Positions 28,287-37,488 of a stretch of 64,000 nt of DNA are shown here, in pieces. Position 1 is the first letter of the stretch. Each line of letters starts with the position of its first letter. Under the pieces are notes generated by a model. It worked only from the letters and a program-made list of their open reading frames with translations, was not told the DNA's origin and did not search any database. Source of the DNA: Bacteroidales bacterium (GTDB taxonomy: Bacteria; Bacteroidota; Bacteroidia; Bacteroidales; P3); contig JAKSMO010000001.1 in assembly GCA_024400545.1 (NCBI GenBank), forward strand, positions 62,001 to 126,000, in the 5' to 3' direction. A program made the position numbers and the translations under genes.

Positions 28287-29207
28287 ATGATAAATATGAA
28301 AATCCCAGCACCTTTGTCGGTGGGTGATAAGATTGCGATTGCCGCGCCGGCACGTAAAATATCGCAGATGGAGTTGGCTCCGGCTTTAGATTTGTTTCGG
28401 TCATGGGGGCTTGAGGTTGTGGTGCCACCTGATGTGTTTTCTTCAAACCACCAGATGGCGGGCGATGACATCACCCGTGCCAGCGTGTTGCAACAATTGC
28501 TCGACGATGACGAAATAAAAGCTATTATCTGCGCAAGGGGTGGCTATGGGACGGTGAGAATAATAGACCGTTTGGATTTTTCCACTTTCGAGAAGAATCC
28601 CAAATGGGTGGTGGGTTATAGCGATGTCACTGTACTCCACAGCCATATCCATCAGCGTTGTGGCGTAGAAACCTTGCATGCCACAATGCCTATCAATATA
28701 TCAGCCGATGCTATAAGTCGGAAGTATGACGCCACGGAAAGCATGCGAAGGGCTTTGTTTGGTGAGGCACTGGATTATGTGTTCCCTGAAGTTGAAGAGG
28801 GTAGGAGAGGTGTTGCCGAAGGTGTGATGGTAGGAGGCAATTTGTCGATACTTTATAGCTTATGTGGGTCGGGAAGCAGTATTGATACAGATGGGAAGGT
28901 ATTGTTTATAGAGGATTTGGACGAATATCTGTATCATATCGATCGCATGATGCAGAACCTGAAAAGAAATGGAATGTTGAAGAACCTAGCTGGGTTGGTG
29001 GTTGGTCAGATGTCCGATATACATGATAATGCTGTACCCTTTGGCAAAAATGCCCAAGAAATTGTTATGGATGCTGTGTCGGAATATGACTATCCGGTAT
29101 GCCTCAATTTCCCTGCCGGGCATAACGAAATGGACAATCACGCCCTGATTATGGGACGAAAAGTGCGGCTTACTGTGGGTGAGGAAACCCGGTTGCAATT
29201 CCTCTGA
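28287..29207 (+). CDS. LD-carboxypeptidase (S66 family)
   Basis: A 306-residue serine peptidase that removes the terminal D-Ala from tetrapeptide stems during peptidoglycan recycling. The nucleophile motif VVGYSDVTVLHS, the preceding ICARGGYGT, the catalytic Glu region LFIEDLDEYLYHIDRM and the His in PAGHNEMDNHALI are present. The Met at 28287 (or three codons later at 28296) gives the normal N terminus KIPAPLSVGDKIAIAAPA. Longer versions would run through the upstream terminator. No signal peptide, consistent with a cytosolic enzyme. Confidence 0.9.
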   Translation: MINMKIPAPLSVGDKIAIAAPARKISQMELAPALDLFRSWGLEVVVPPDVFSSNHQMAGDDITRASVLQQLLDDDEIKAIICARGGYGTVRIIDRLDFSTFEKNPKWVVGYSDVTVLHSHIHQRCGVETLHATMPINISADAISRKYDATESMRRALFGEALDYVFPEVEEGRRGVAEGVMVGGNLSILYSLCGSGSSIDTDGKVLFIEDLDEYLYHIDRMMQNLKRNGMLKNLAGLVVGQMSDIHDNAVPFGKNAQEIVMDAVSEYDYPVCLNFPAGHNEMDNHALIMGRKVRLTVGEETRLQFL

Positions 29208-29221
29208 TAAGAAAGTTTTTT

Positions 29222-29252
29222 TTGAGTTATCGGAAAAATAGTCGTATCTTTG
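29222..29252 (+). promoter_or_regulatory. Promoter of the deacetylase-like gene
   Basis: TTG (29222-29224), 20 bases and TATCTTTG (29245-29252), 23 bases before the ATG at 29276. Confidence 0.75.
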
Positions 29253-29275
29253 CATTTTAAAACTGCCGTCACATT

Positions 29276-30607
29276 ATGCTACTAATATATGTTCCAAAAC
29301 TGACGAATAGGTTAGGCTATACCATTCATGTGGTGATGCGCGACATTCTGCAAGCGGAATTTGCCATTACGACCGATGTGGCTATGTTTGAGAATCACGA
29401 AGGCCCCAGATTGTGTTATGGTAACCAACATTATGGCGGTGCGGCAACCCCTTTTATTAAGGCTTCTCAGCTACTGTTCGAAACAACAATCGACGATTTG
29501 GATTGTCGTTTCTTTATGGTGGGGGACGCGCCGGCACTGTTCCCGGTGTTTGGTCGCGATGCGGCTCTGCCTTTCGACCCCTTTGCGGCAATCTTTTACA
29601 TGCTTTCCCGGTATGAGGAATATCTTCCGCATCGAAAAGACGAGCATGGTAGGTATCTCTCGTCGGAGAGTGTGGCCAGCAAGCACAATTTTCTACAGCG
29701 TCCCGTGGTGGATGAGTGGGCTATGATGCTGAAAGATGTCGTGTTGCAGTTTTATCCGGATGCCCAGTTCCAGAAAAAGACATTTACATTTCAGCTGACG
29801 GTGGACATCGATGCCGCCTATTGTTATCTGCACAAAGGAGTTTTCCGTACGGTTATCGGTCTGGCTCGCGATATCTTTGCTCGCAATGATAGGGATGCCG
29901 TCAGTCAGCGTTTTCGCGTTTTGAGGGGCAAAGAACATGACCCTTACGATACATTTGACTATATCATTGAACAGAGCGACAGGCTAAAGCAGAACAAGCA
30001 ATTGCTATTCTTTCCTTTGCTGGGCGACTATGGCATTTACGACAAGCCTACAGCATATTATAATAATGAATTTCGGCAGCTGTTGCAACATATTGGCGAT
30101 TATGCAAAGTTGGGTATTCACGGGTCGTATTATGCCAATACTGAGTCCGATCGCATGTCTCGCGAGATACATCGATTGTCCGACATCCTGCATCGTACCA
30201 TTGTGCGCAATCGGTTTCATTTCCTGCGATTTGAAGTACCGAAATCTTTTGAGATGCTGTCGCAACTGGGTATTAAGCACGATTATTCGATGGGGTATGC
30301 CGATGTGCCGGGGTTCCGTTGTGGCACATGTTCGATAGTTCCCATCTTCGATTTAAGTAGGAATCAGGAATTGGAGGTGCGGATGCATCCTTTTGTAACG
30401 ATGGATACCACGTTCCACACCCACATGAAGCTGAGTCCACAAGAGACTATACAACAATATCATATATTAATGGATAGGGTTCGCGCTGTGGATGGTACGT
30501 TTTCTTGCATCTTTCACAATCAAAACCTTTGCGAAGATTTTGGTTGGGAAGGTTGGCGAGAGGTCTTTGAAGATGTTATCCAGTATGCGGCCGACGCAAT
30601 AAACTAG
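29276..30607 (+). CDS. Polysaccharide deacetylase family protein
   Basis: A 443-residue protein with no signal peptide. Residues about 1-165 form a Bacteroidetes-specific N-terminal domain (DUF7033-like). The rest resembles a NodB-type carbohydrate esterase fold: FQLTVDIDAAYCYLHKG (the Asp pair expected to bind metal and base) and LGIHGSYYA (the His of motif 2), with EVRMHPFVTMD and FSCIFHNQNLC near the end. The substrate is unknown; the neighbours point to envelope glycans. It is followed by the KdsC-like gene after 8 bases, so one operon. The enzyme call is by motif, and the specific reaction is not shown. Confidence 0.75.
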   Translation: MLLIYVPKLTNRLGYTIHVVMRDILQAEFAITTDVAMFENHEGPRLCYGNQHYGGAATPFIKASQLLFETTIDDLDCRFFMVGDAPALFPVFGRDAALPFDPFAAIFYMLSRYEEYLPHRKDEHGRYLSSESVASKHNFLQRPVVDEWAMMLKDVVLQFYPDAQFQKKTFTFQLTVDIDAAYCYLHKGVFRTVIGLARDIFARNDRDAVSQRFRVLRGKEHDPYDTFDYIIEQSDRLKQNKQLLFFPLLGDYGIYDKPTAYYNNEFRQLLQHIGDYAKLGIHGSYYANTESDRMSREIHRLSDILHRTIVRNRFHFLRFEVPKSFEMLSQLGIKHDYSMGYADVPGFRCGTCSIVPIFDLSRNQELEVRMHPFVTMDTTFHTHMKLSPQETIQQYHILMDRVRAVDGTFSCIFHNQNLCEDFGWEGWREVFEDVIQYAADAIN

Positions 30608-30615
30608 CAGATACG

Positions 30616-31152
30616 ATGATTAATTATAAAGAAAAATTACACGACATAAAGGCATTTGTATTTGATTTCGACGGGGTTATGACCGACGGAAGTGTATGGA
30701 CTTATGCCGACGGGGAGACCGTCCGTTGTGGCAATGTAAAGGATGGCTATGCCATACAGTATGCTGTAAAGAAAGGGTATATCATTGCAGTGATTTCCGG
30801 CGCCACATCGGCAAGTATCGATAACCGAATGCATGCCGTAGGTGTTACCCTGTGCTATACAGGTTGCCACGATAAGATAGAAACCTATCGTGCGTTCTTG
30901 GCCAAAAATGGCTTGGCAGAACACGAGGTTATTTGTATGGGCGATGACATTCCTGACTACCAGATGTTGTCGCATTGTGGTGTGGCCACCTGCCCGGCTG
31001 ATGCTGCGGTAGAAATCAAGGAGATATGTGATTATATATCGGTTTTCCCTGGCGGAAGAGGTTGTGTACGTGATATTATTGAGCAAACATTGCGTTTGCA
31101 AGGCCAATGGTTCAATCCGGACGACCGAGAGCACGAAGCTTTGAAATGGTAA
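30616..31152 (+). CDS. KdsC-like HAD phosphatase (3-deoxy-manno-octulosonate 8-phosphate phosphatase)
   Basis: A 178-residue C0-type HAD hydrolase. It has motif I FDFDGVMTDG, motif II ISGATSASIDNR and motif III/IV MGDDIPDYQML, and the small uncapped size is typical of KdsC tetramers. KdsC dephosphorylates Kdo-8-P in lipopolysaccharide inner-core synthesis; homologous phosphatases act on related nonulosonic acids, so the substrate is inferred. It lies 8 bases after the deacetylase-like gene and 19-46 bases before the RlpA-like gene. Confidence 0.87.
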   Translation: MINYKEKLHDIKAFVFDFDGVMTDGSVWTYADGETVRCGNVKDGYAIQYAVKKGYIIAVISGATSASIDNRMHAVGVTLCYTGCHDKIETYRAFLAKNGLAEHEVICMGDDIPDYQMLSHCGVATCPADAAVEIKEICDYISVFPGGRGCVRDIIEQTLRLQGQWFNPDDREHEALKW

Positions 31153-31171
31153 TATAAATTAAAACCTATAA

Positions 31172-32077
31172 ATTATTAAAAAGTTAGTATTAATATCATT
31201 GATGGTGATTCTGGCGCTGCGGATGCAAGCGCAAAGCGACACCAGTGCGGCTGTATCCGATAGCATTTCGGCATCCTTGACATCAAGTATGTTGGGTACA
31301 TATTATGCCGACAAGTTTGTGGGGCGTCGTACCTCTAATGGTGAAATCTTCCGCCAAAATCAGTACACTGCAGCTCATCGTACTTATGCATTTGGCACCT
31401 ATCTGTTGGTAACTTATCCTTCCACGGGTTTGTCCATTGTGGTGAAGGTGAACGACAGATGCCCGCGTTCTAATGTCCTAGACATGACAAAAATAGCAGT
31501 CCATTCGTTGGGTATCAAGGGTTCGGGAAGGGTTACCGCAACAGTGCTAGATCCCGAAACGGGACGCACCCTTTGGGCCAATCAGGATACCACCTGGATG
31601 TCGAGAGATGAGTATCTTGCATTTCGCGACAGGAGTAGTTCGCACCGAATCTCGCCCTATCCGTTGAATCGGAACGAGGGACCTAGCAAGCCAGAGTCTA
31701 ACCCGGCTCGACCAGCAAAGCCTCAGCAAAAAATAACTAACAACAAAGAGTTGATAGTTAACAAGAAAGAAGAAATTGTTGTTAAAGAGGATACCATTGA
31801 AGTACAGCGGGATACAGTGGAAGTGGACCCGAGACCAATAGGTCCGAGATACGATATCGAACTTTGCACCGTGGTTTCGCAAAATGTGGCTAATCTTGAG
31901 GTAGGCCGTTTGCCAAAGGAGTTCTTGGATAAGGTGGTTTTTGAGCGTAACGACAAAAACCGTGAGGTGCGAATAATACTTGAACTGGCCGAGACAAGGA
32001 GTAAGGCCGTTCGCACTCAGGCTATGCTCATCGAGCTCTTCCCAGACTTGTGTTTGATCCCTCATGTCACGCCTTAA
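31172..32077 (+). CDS. RlpA-like double-psi beta-barrel protein, probable ATT start
   Basis: A secreted protein with an RlpA/DPBB domain (GTYYADKFVGRRTSNGEIFRQ, AHRTYAFGT, VKVNDRCPR, DMTKIAVHSLGI). It is followed by a proline/lysine-rich linker and a C-terminal region that resembles a small SPOR-like domain. RlpA proteins bind or cleave glycan strands at the septum. The first usual start codon is TTG at 31199, which would leave a truncated signal peptide. In frame just upstream, two ATT codons (31172 and 31175) follow a TAA stop and would give I-K-K-L-V-L-I-S-L-M-V-I-L-A-L-R-M-Q-A-Q, a full signal peptide. I therefore extend the call to the ATT. The start is uncertain. Confidence 0.75.
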   Translation: MIKKLVLISLMVILALRMQAQSDTSAAVSDSISASLTSSMLGTYYADKFVGRRTSNGEIFRQNQYTAAHRTYAFGTYLLVTYPSTGLSIVVKVNDRCPRSNVLDMTKIAVHSLGIKGSGRVTATVLDPETGRTLWANQDTTWMSRDEYLAFRDRSSSHRISPYPLNRNEGPSKPESNPARPAKPQQKITNNKELIVNKKEEIVVKEDTIEVQRDTVEVDPRPIGPRYDIELCTVVSQNVANLEVGRLPKEFLDKVVFERNDKNREVRIILELAETRSKAVRTQAMLIELFPDLCLIPHVTP

Positions 32078-32200
32078 ATCCACCCTTTTGTCGGTGTTTT
32101 GGGGGCAAATTTCCCTCTTTTTTGACATGCGTTTTTGACTACGGAATCAGAAAAAAAGAAAAAAATATAAAAAAAATCATCAAATGTAAATAATTATTGT

Positions 32201-32208
32201 TATCTTTG
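32201..32208 (+). promoter_or_regulatory. -7 box of the type IX secretion operon
   Basis: TATCTTTG, 90 bases upstream of the porP-like start codon. No TTG is at the usual -33 distance, so the upstream element is weak or uses activation. Confidence 0.55.
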
Positions 32209-32298
32209 CAAGTCTAAATATAGTCTGTCTTTTCATAGGAAAAGCTGTCTAGATTTATATGCACAAAAAAGATAATTAAATAGTTACAAGATATAAAA

Positions 32299-33297
32299 AT
32301 GAGTATTCACATGAGAATCAAGCTATGCAAGAAACTGTCACTTTTGGTGATAGCACTGGGATTTTCGTGTGTAGCTATAGCCCAACAGGAGCCCCAATTC
32401 TCCCAGTATATGTTCAACAGGATGTCCTACAACCCTGGCTATGCTGGCAGTTCTGGCTCTATCTGCGCTACGGCTATGTATCGAAATCAGTGGATGGGAC
32501 TAAAACTTGATGCACCCACAGGGGGATCTGAGGCTGGTTCCACCCCAACCGACTACTTGTTTACGTTTGACATGCCCGTTCGCTTTTTGCACGGTGGTTT
32601 GGGCCTTACTGTTGTTAAAGACGAAATCGGCTATCACGACAACATTGACGTGGCTCTTGACTATGCTTTCAGAATGTTCTGGGGTGAAGGTAATCTTTCC
32701 GCTGGCGCTGAGTTGGCTATGCGTAACGATAATTTCGATTTAAGCAGTCTGCATGGTAATGACGGATCTGACCCTCTCACCAATGGCCGGGCTGAGTCGG
32801 ATATGCTGATTGATGCTGGTGTTGGTTTGTATTACCAAGTACCTGGCAAATATTATTTAGGTCTTTCAGTCAAGAACTTGTTGGCATCCCACAGCGATGT
32901 GAACAATTACTCGAATGTCCGCACCCTTTATGCTATGGGTGGCTATGACTACACTCCTTCATCTGCTCCTAGCATCCGAATCAAACCTTCTTTCCTTATT
33001 AAAGCTGCTAATTTTAGCGTATTCCAAGCCGACCTCTCGTGCCTGCTTGATTATCAGAATGCTTTTTGGACGGGTTTGGGCTACCGTGTGCAGGATGCTT
33101 TATATGTAATGGCTGGCGTGCACTTTAAGAAATTCCGTATCGGTGCATCATATGATTTTACTACTAGTGCGCTGGGCGGACCATTCAAGGGCGGTCGTAG
33201 CTTCGGTTCATTAGAACTCTATCTCCGCTTCTGCTTCAAACCTTCGATCCCCAAGAAGCCCGATACTCGCTATCGTAACACAATTTGGCTTGAATAG
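32299..33297 (+). CDS. PorP/SprF family type IX secretion membrane protein
   Basis: A 332-residue outer-membrane protein with a signal peptide (about 1-29, ending CVAIAQ) and the family N terminus QEPQFSQYMFNRMSYNPGYAGS. The body is beta-barrel-like and ends in an LYLRFCF...IWLE region. PorP/SprF proteins work with the type IX machinery at the outer membrane; in gliding species SprF is needed for export of SprB. Position directly before gldK matches the porP-K-L-M-N order of Porphyromonas gingivalis, so this is probably the core PorP rather than a cargo-specific SprF. Confidence 0.92.
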   Translation: MSIHMRIKLCKKLSLLVIALGFSCVAIAQQEPQFSQYMFNRMSYNPGYAGSSGSICATAMYRNQWMGLKLDAPTGGSEAGSTPTDYLFTFDMPVRFLHGGLGLTVVKDEIGYHDNIDVALDYAFRMFWGEGNLSAGAELAMRNDNFDLSSLHGNDGSDPLTNGRAESDMLIDAGVGLYYQVPGKYYLGLSVKNLLASHSDVNNYSNVRTLYAMGGYDYTPSSAPSIRIKPSFLIKAANFSVFQADLSCLLDYQNAFWTGLGYRVQDALYVMAGVHFKKFRIGASYDFTTSALGGPFKGGRSFGSLELYLRFCFKPSIPKKPDTRYRNTIWLE

Positions 33298-33419
33298 TGC
33301 CGAGGTGGTAAAAAAAACTTAAAAATGAAACTTTTTTAACTCAATATACGTAATATAGATAAAATTCGCCTTTAAGTATCAAGAGAATAGTTTAAGAATA
33401 ATAAATAAAAAGTAATAAT

Positions 33420-34784
33420 ATGAAAAAGTTGTTTTTCTTGCTTGCAGCTTCAGTTGTTATCTTCTGCGGTTGCTCTCCGAAATCTTCCAACGGTGAATTG
33501 ACCGGTGTGTTGGATCGTAACCAATTTGAGGATATCGACCTCAAGGGTATGGTTTTTATCAACCAGGGCAATTTTAGCATGGGCGCTGGTGTTCAGAACA
33601 ACACCTATGGTGTCACCTCTCAGCCCCGCACTATGCAGGTCTCCTCATTCTTCATGGATGAAACCGAGATTACCAACAACGAGTATCGTCAGTTCGTAGC
33701 ATGGGTTACCGACTCCATCGTCCGCAAAATGTTGGCCGACAACGGTATGGATGGCTACCTCATTGAAGAGAATGAATATGGCGAGCCCCTCGACCCACCA
33801 AACGTAAACTACAAGACCAAGATCAAATGGGATGATGCTGCTACCCGTGAGGCTCTTACCGATCTCTATGTGGCAGAGAAGGATAGATATTTTGGCCGTC
33901 GTGAAATCGATGCTTCCAAGCTCAACTACGAGTACTTCTGGATTGACTATGCCGATGCTGCTCGCAAAGAGGCTAGCGCCCAGAATAAGGAAGAACATCG
34001 TGGCACCCTCTACACTGCTCGTCCCCGCGGTCTCAACAATCGTACTATCTTCGTTCATAAAGAGCGTATCAATGTTTATCCCGACACTCTTTGCTGGGTT
34101 CATGACTACACCTATTCTATGAATGATGATTTCACCCGCAATTATTTCTGCTCCGCTGCTTACGACAACTATCCCGTTGTTGGTGTTAGCTGGCTTCAGG
34201 CTAAGGCATTCTGCATCTGGCGTAGTAAATTCCTCAACGACTACCTCGCCGACATCAATTACGAGCACATGAACGACTTCCGTCTCCCCACCGAGTCTGA
34301 ATGGGAGTTTGCTGCTCGTGGCGGTATCGCTGCTGAGAGCTATCCTTGGGGTGGCCCCTATGTACGAAATCCTAATGGTTGCTTCCTGGCTAACTACGAG
34401 CCTCTCCGTGGCGCATACGACGATGATGGTGGTGTCCGCACCCTCGTTGTTGGTCACTATGCTCCCAACGACTATGGTCTGTATGATATGGCTGGTAATG
34501 TTTCTGAGTGGTGTGCCGACGCTTTCAATGAGTCCACTTACATTGTTGCCAATGCACTCTCTCCCTTCTACAACTACAATGCTAAGGAGAACGATCCTCT
34601 TGCTATGAAACGTAAGGTTGTTCGTGGCGGTAGCTGGAAAGACCAGAAATATTATATTCAGGTTCAGACCCGTACTTATGAGTTCCAGGATACCAGCAAG
34701 TGCTACATTGGTTTCCGTTGTATCCAGCCTTATCTGGGTCGTGTTAAGGGCGATAACCTCAAGACTGCTTCTAACGTATATTAA
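33420..34784 (+). CDS. gldK: Type IX secretion lipoprotein GldK/PorK
   Basis: A 454-residue lipoprotein with signal and lipobox region VIFCGC, then a formylglycine-generating-enzyme-like (SUMF1) fold (about 45-440). Recognisable parts are GMVFINQGNFSMGAG, DETEITNNEYRQFVAW, FRLPTESEWEFAARGG, YDMAGNVSEWCADAFN and VRGGSWKD. In the type IX machine GldK/PorK forms a periplasmic ring with GldN on the inner face of the outer membrane; the sulfatase-modifying activity is not known to be kept. It is 122 bases after porP and 79 before gldL. Confidence 0.95.
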   Translation: MKKLFFLLAASVVIFCGCSPKSSNGELTGVLDRNQFEDIDLKGMVFINQGNFSMGAGVQNNTYGVTSQPRTMQVSSFFMDETEITNNEYRQFVAWVTDSIVRKMLADNGMDGYLIEENEYGEPLDPPNVNYKTKIKWDDAATREALTDLYVAEKDRYFGRREIDASKLNYEYFWIDYADAARKEASAQNKEEHRGTLYTARPRGLNNRTIFVHKERINVYPDTLCWVHDYTYSMNDDFTRNYFCSAAYDNYPVVGVSWLQAKAFCIWRSKFLNDYLADINYEHMNDFRLPTESEWEFAARGGIAAESYPWGGPYVRNPNGCFLANYEPLRGAYDDDGGVRTLVVGHYAPNDYGLYDMAGNVSEWCADAFNESTYIVANALSPFYNYNAKENDPLAMKRKVVRGGSWKDQKYYIQVQTRTYEFQDTSKCYIGFRCIQPYLGRVKGDNLKTASNVY

Positions 34785-34863
34785 TCGATAAGTAACAATC
34801 TTGGATTATTCCATTTTTTTGAAAACTAAATACATTAATAAATAAGCAAAACTTTCAAATTTT

Positions 34864-35721
34864 ATGAGTTGGTTAGATAATATAGTTCGCAGTAAAACTT
34901 ACAAAAACTTCATGTCGAAGTTGTATGGTTGGGGTGCAGCAGTCGTTATCGTTGGTGCATTGTTCAAGATTAACCACTGGCCTGGTGGTACTATTATGCT
35001 CATCATCGGTATGGGTGTAGAGACCATCATCTTCTTCCTTTCCGCTTTCGAACCCCCACACGTAGAGTTCGACTGGACTTTGGTTTATCCTCAGCTTGCA
35101 GGTCTTCCTGAGGGCGAAGAGGATCCTCTGAAACCTCAGAATCTGAGCTCCGCTAACGAAAACGTCACTCTTCCTGCTGCGAATGATCCTCTTACCCAGC
35201 GTCTTGACCAGATGCTTGAAGAGGCTAATATTACTCCCGAATTAATTGATCGCCTGGGTCAGGGTATGCAGAATCTCGCCGAGAGTGCCAATGGTATGAG
35301 CGGTATTGCTTCTGCTGCAGCTTCTACCGATAAGTTTGTCGCTAGCTTGGATGGCGCTGCTGAGGCTGTCAACAATATGAAGGAGGCTTCGCAGGCTGTA
35401 AATACGCTCACTACTATTTATCAGGAAACTGCACAGGCCCTTACCAGTGGCGATGCTTCTTATGCCGACGAGATGAAGAAACTCGCTAGCAGCCTCGCTT
35501 CGGTCAATGCTATGTATGAGATGCAGCTCCAGACTTCCACCAGTCAGCTTGAGGCTACTAAGGAGGTTGAGGAACGCATCCAGGCTATGATGGCTAATTT
35601 TGCTAATTCCGCTGAAGGAGTACTCAAATATAAAGAGCAGGTTGACGCTCTCTCCCGTAAGGTTGCTGAACTCAACAATGTCTATGGCAACATGCTTGCT
35701 GCCATGCAGACTCGTCTCTAA
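34864..35721 (+). CDS. gldL: Type IX secretion motor protein GldL/PorL
   Basis: A 285-residue inner-membrane protein. Two N-terminal transmembrane helices (about 18-34 and 42-61) are joined by FKINHWPGG, and TM2 holds the acidic residue Glu53 (GVETIIFFLSAFEPP). The rest is a cytosolic helical domain. GldL and GldM form the proton-driven rotary motor that powers secretion and, where present, gliding. The intramembrane glutamate and Lys35 are the expected proton-path residues (family knowledge; mapping here by eye). Spaced 49 bases from gldM. Confidence 0.95.
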   Translation: MSWLDNIVRSKTYKNFMSKLYGWGAAVVIVGALFKINHWPGGTIMLIIGMGVETIIFFLSAFEPPHVEFDWTLVYPQLAGLPEGEEDPLKPQNLSSANENVTLPAANDPLTQRLDQMLEEANITPELIDRLGQGMQNLAESANGMSGIASAAASTDKFVASLDGAAEAVNNMKEASQAVNTLTTIYQETAQALTSGDASYADEMKKLASSLASVNAMYEMQLQTSTSQLEATKEVEERIQAMMANFANSAEGVLKYKEQVDALSRKVAELNNVYGNMLAAMQTRL

Positions 35722-35770
35722 TAGACTTTCAATTAATAAGTATCTTTCATTAATTACTAATTAATAAAGT

Positions 35771-37468
35771 ATGAGTGCTTCAAACTGTCCGGAAACCCCG
35801 AGACAAAAAATGATTCAGATGATGTACCTTGTGTACACCGCTATGTTGGCACTGAATGTGTCAGCAGAAGTTGTTGAGGGCTTCAAGACCGTAGGTAACG
35901 CCATGAACAAGTCCAACGAGAACATGGTCATCAAACTCGACGATACCTATGACAACTTTGAACTTGCCCTCAAGAACAACCCTGGTAAAGTAAAAGAAAA
36001 ATACGACCAGGCTCAAGCTATTAAGAAACTCTCCAACGAACTGGTTTACAGTATCGACACTATTACTTACAGCTTCATCGGTGAGATTGCCTCTAAGGCC
36101 GACATCGTGATGGTTGATCCCGCTGATCCTAACCATGAGAAGCTTGTTAAGCGTTCCATTCCCCTCAAAAATGCCGATGGTACCAAGAACTTTGATTCTA
36201 TCGCCGAGGCCATGAAGATTGGTGGTTTCAGCTGGATTCAGAAACTTGATGACAACCACGCAGGTACCCATTATTTTCTCGGCAAGGCCGAGGGTGATGA
36301 GGCAACCGAAGGTGCCGCTGTTGAGGTGAAGCAGAAAATTGTTGCTTTCAAAAAGGCTGTTAAAGAATCTTTGGGTAAGGACTCTGCTCATGTCCAGCTG
36401 GGTCTGAATGTTGAAGGTTATGGCTTGAATAAAGAGGGTAAACCCACTTCTTGGGAACAATTGAACTTCAACAACACTGTTGCCGGTGCTGCGTTAATCA
36501 CGCTCACTCGTATGAAGGCAGAGGTAATGAACGCTGAGTTTGATGCTGTCAACATGCTTTTCAAACAAGTTCGTTCCAACGACTTCTCCTTTGATAAGAT
36601 TGCTGTTATCGCACGCTCCAACTCGTCCTACATCATGCAGGGCGGTAAGTACGAGCTTACTGTCAATGTTGGTGCTTACGACTCTAAGGCTAAATTCGAA
36701 GCTTCGGTTGGTGGTCAGCGCATGACTTCCAACGACTCTGGTGCAGTTGTCTATACCACTACTTGCAATACCACCGGTCCTAAAACCATCACGGGTACTG
36801 TATATGTGAAGAATGACAATGGTACTGAGTCTTACGACTTCAAGCAGAGCTACTATGTTGCAGAACCTATGGCTGTGTTCGAGCTTACCGAAATGAACGT
36901 TGTTTATGCCGGTATCGACAACCCCATCAAAATTTCTGTTCCTGGCGCTGCTGCTCACAATATTGTTGTTACTTTGGCTGATCCTAGTCAGGCCTCCCTC
37001 ACCCCCGATCCTAAGTCTGGTGCAGGCCACTACATCATCAAACCCAAAGTGAACAAAGGTACCATTAAGGTTAATGCTTCTATTAAGGATGGTAACAATA
37101 CTCGCTTCATGGGCTCCAATGAGTTCCGTGCTCGTCCTCTTCCCGATCCTAAAATCTTCTTGGGTAAGGCAGAAGCTGGTAAGGGTATTCCCATCAATGA
37201 CCTTAAGAACATGAAGGGACCCTCGGTACGTTATGGACCTGAATTTGCTTTCCACATGCAGACTCCTACTATTATCAAGCAGACCATCGATATCACCAAG
37301 GTTAATGGTGCAACCGACCTTGAAAACCGTGGTGCTACTTGGGGTGCCGATATTATGAGTTACATCCAGAAAGCGAAACCTGGCTGCAAGATTACCCTTA
37401 GTATCGATGTATCGATGCCTGATGGTAGCAAACGTAATGTAAGTAGCACATTCCGTATCACTAGATAA
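35771..37468 (+). CDS. gldM: Type IX secretion motor protein GldM/PorM
   Basis: A 565-residue protein with a short cytosolic N terminus, one transmembrane helix (about 14-34, MIQMMYLVYTAMLALNVSAE) and a large periplasmic part made of four domains. GldM is the shaft that spans the periplasm and transmits rotation from GldL to the GldK-GldN ring. Length and the TM helix with VVEGFKTVGNAM are standard for the family. The gldN gene follows after about 20 bases. Confidence 0.95.
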   Translation: MSASNCPETPRQKMIQMMYLVYTAMLALNVSAEVVEGFKTVGNAMNKSNENMVIKLDDTYDNFELALKNNPGKVKEKYDQAQAIKKLSNELVYSIDTITYSFIGEIASKADIVMVDPADPNHEKLVKRSIPLKNADGTKNFDSIAEAMKIGGFSWIQKLDDNHAGTHYFLGKAEGDEATEGAAVEVKQKIVAFKKAVKESLGKDSAHVQLGLNVEGYGLNKEGKPTSWEQLNFNNTVAGAALITLTRMKAEVMNAEFDAVNMLFKQVRSNDFSFDKIAVIARSNSSYIMQGGKYELTVNVGAYDSKAKFEASVGGQRMTSNDSGAVVYTTTCNTTGPKTITGTVYVKNDNGTESYDFKQSYYVAEPMAVFELTEMNVVYAGIDNPIKISVPGAAAHNIVVTLADPSQASLTPDPKSGAGHYIIKPKVNKGTIKVNASIKDGNNTRFMGSNEFRARPLPDPKIFLGKAEAGKGIPINDLKNMKGPSVRYGPEFAFHMQTPTIIKQTIDITKVNGATDLENRGATWGADIMSYIQKAKPGCKITLSIDVSMPDGSKRNVSSTFRITR

Positions 37469-37488
37469 TAAATAAAAATTTGAATATT

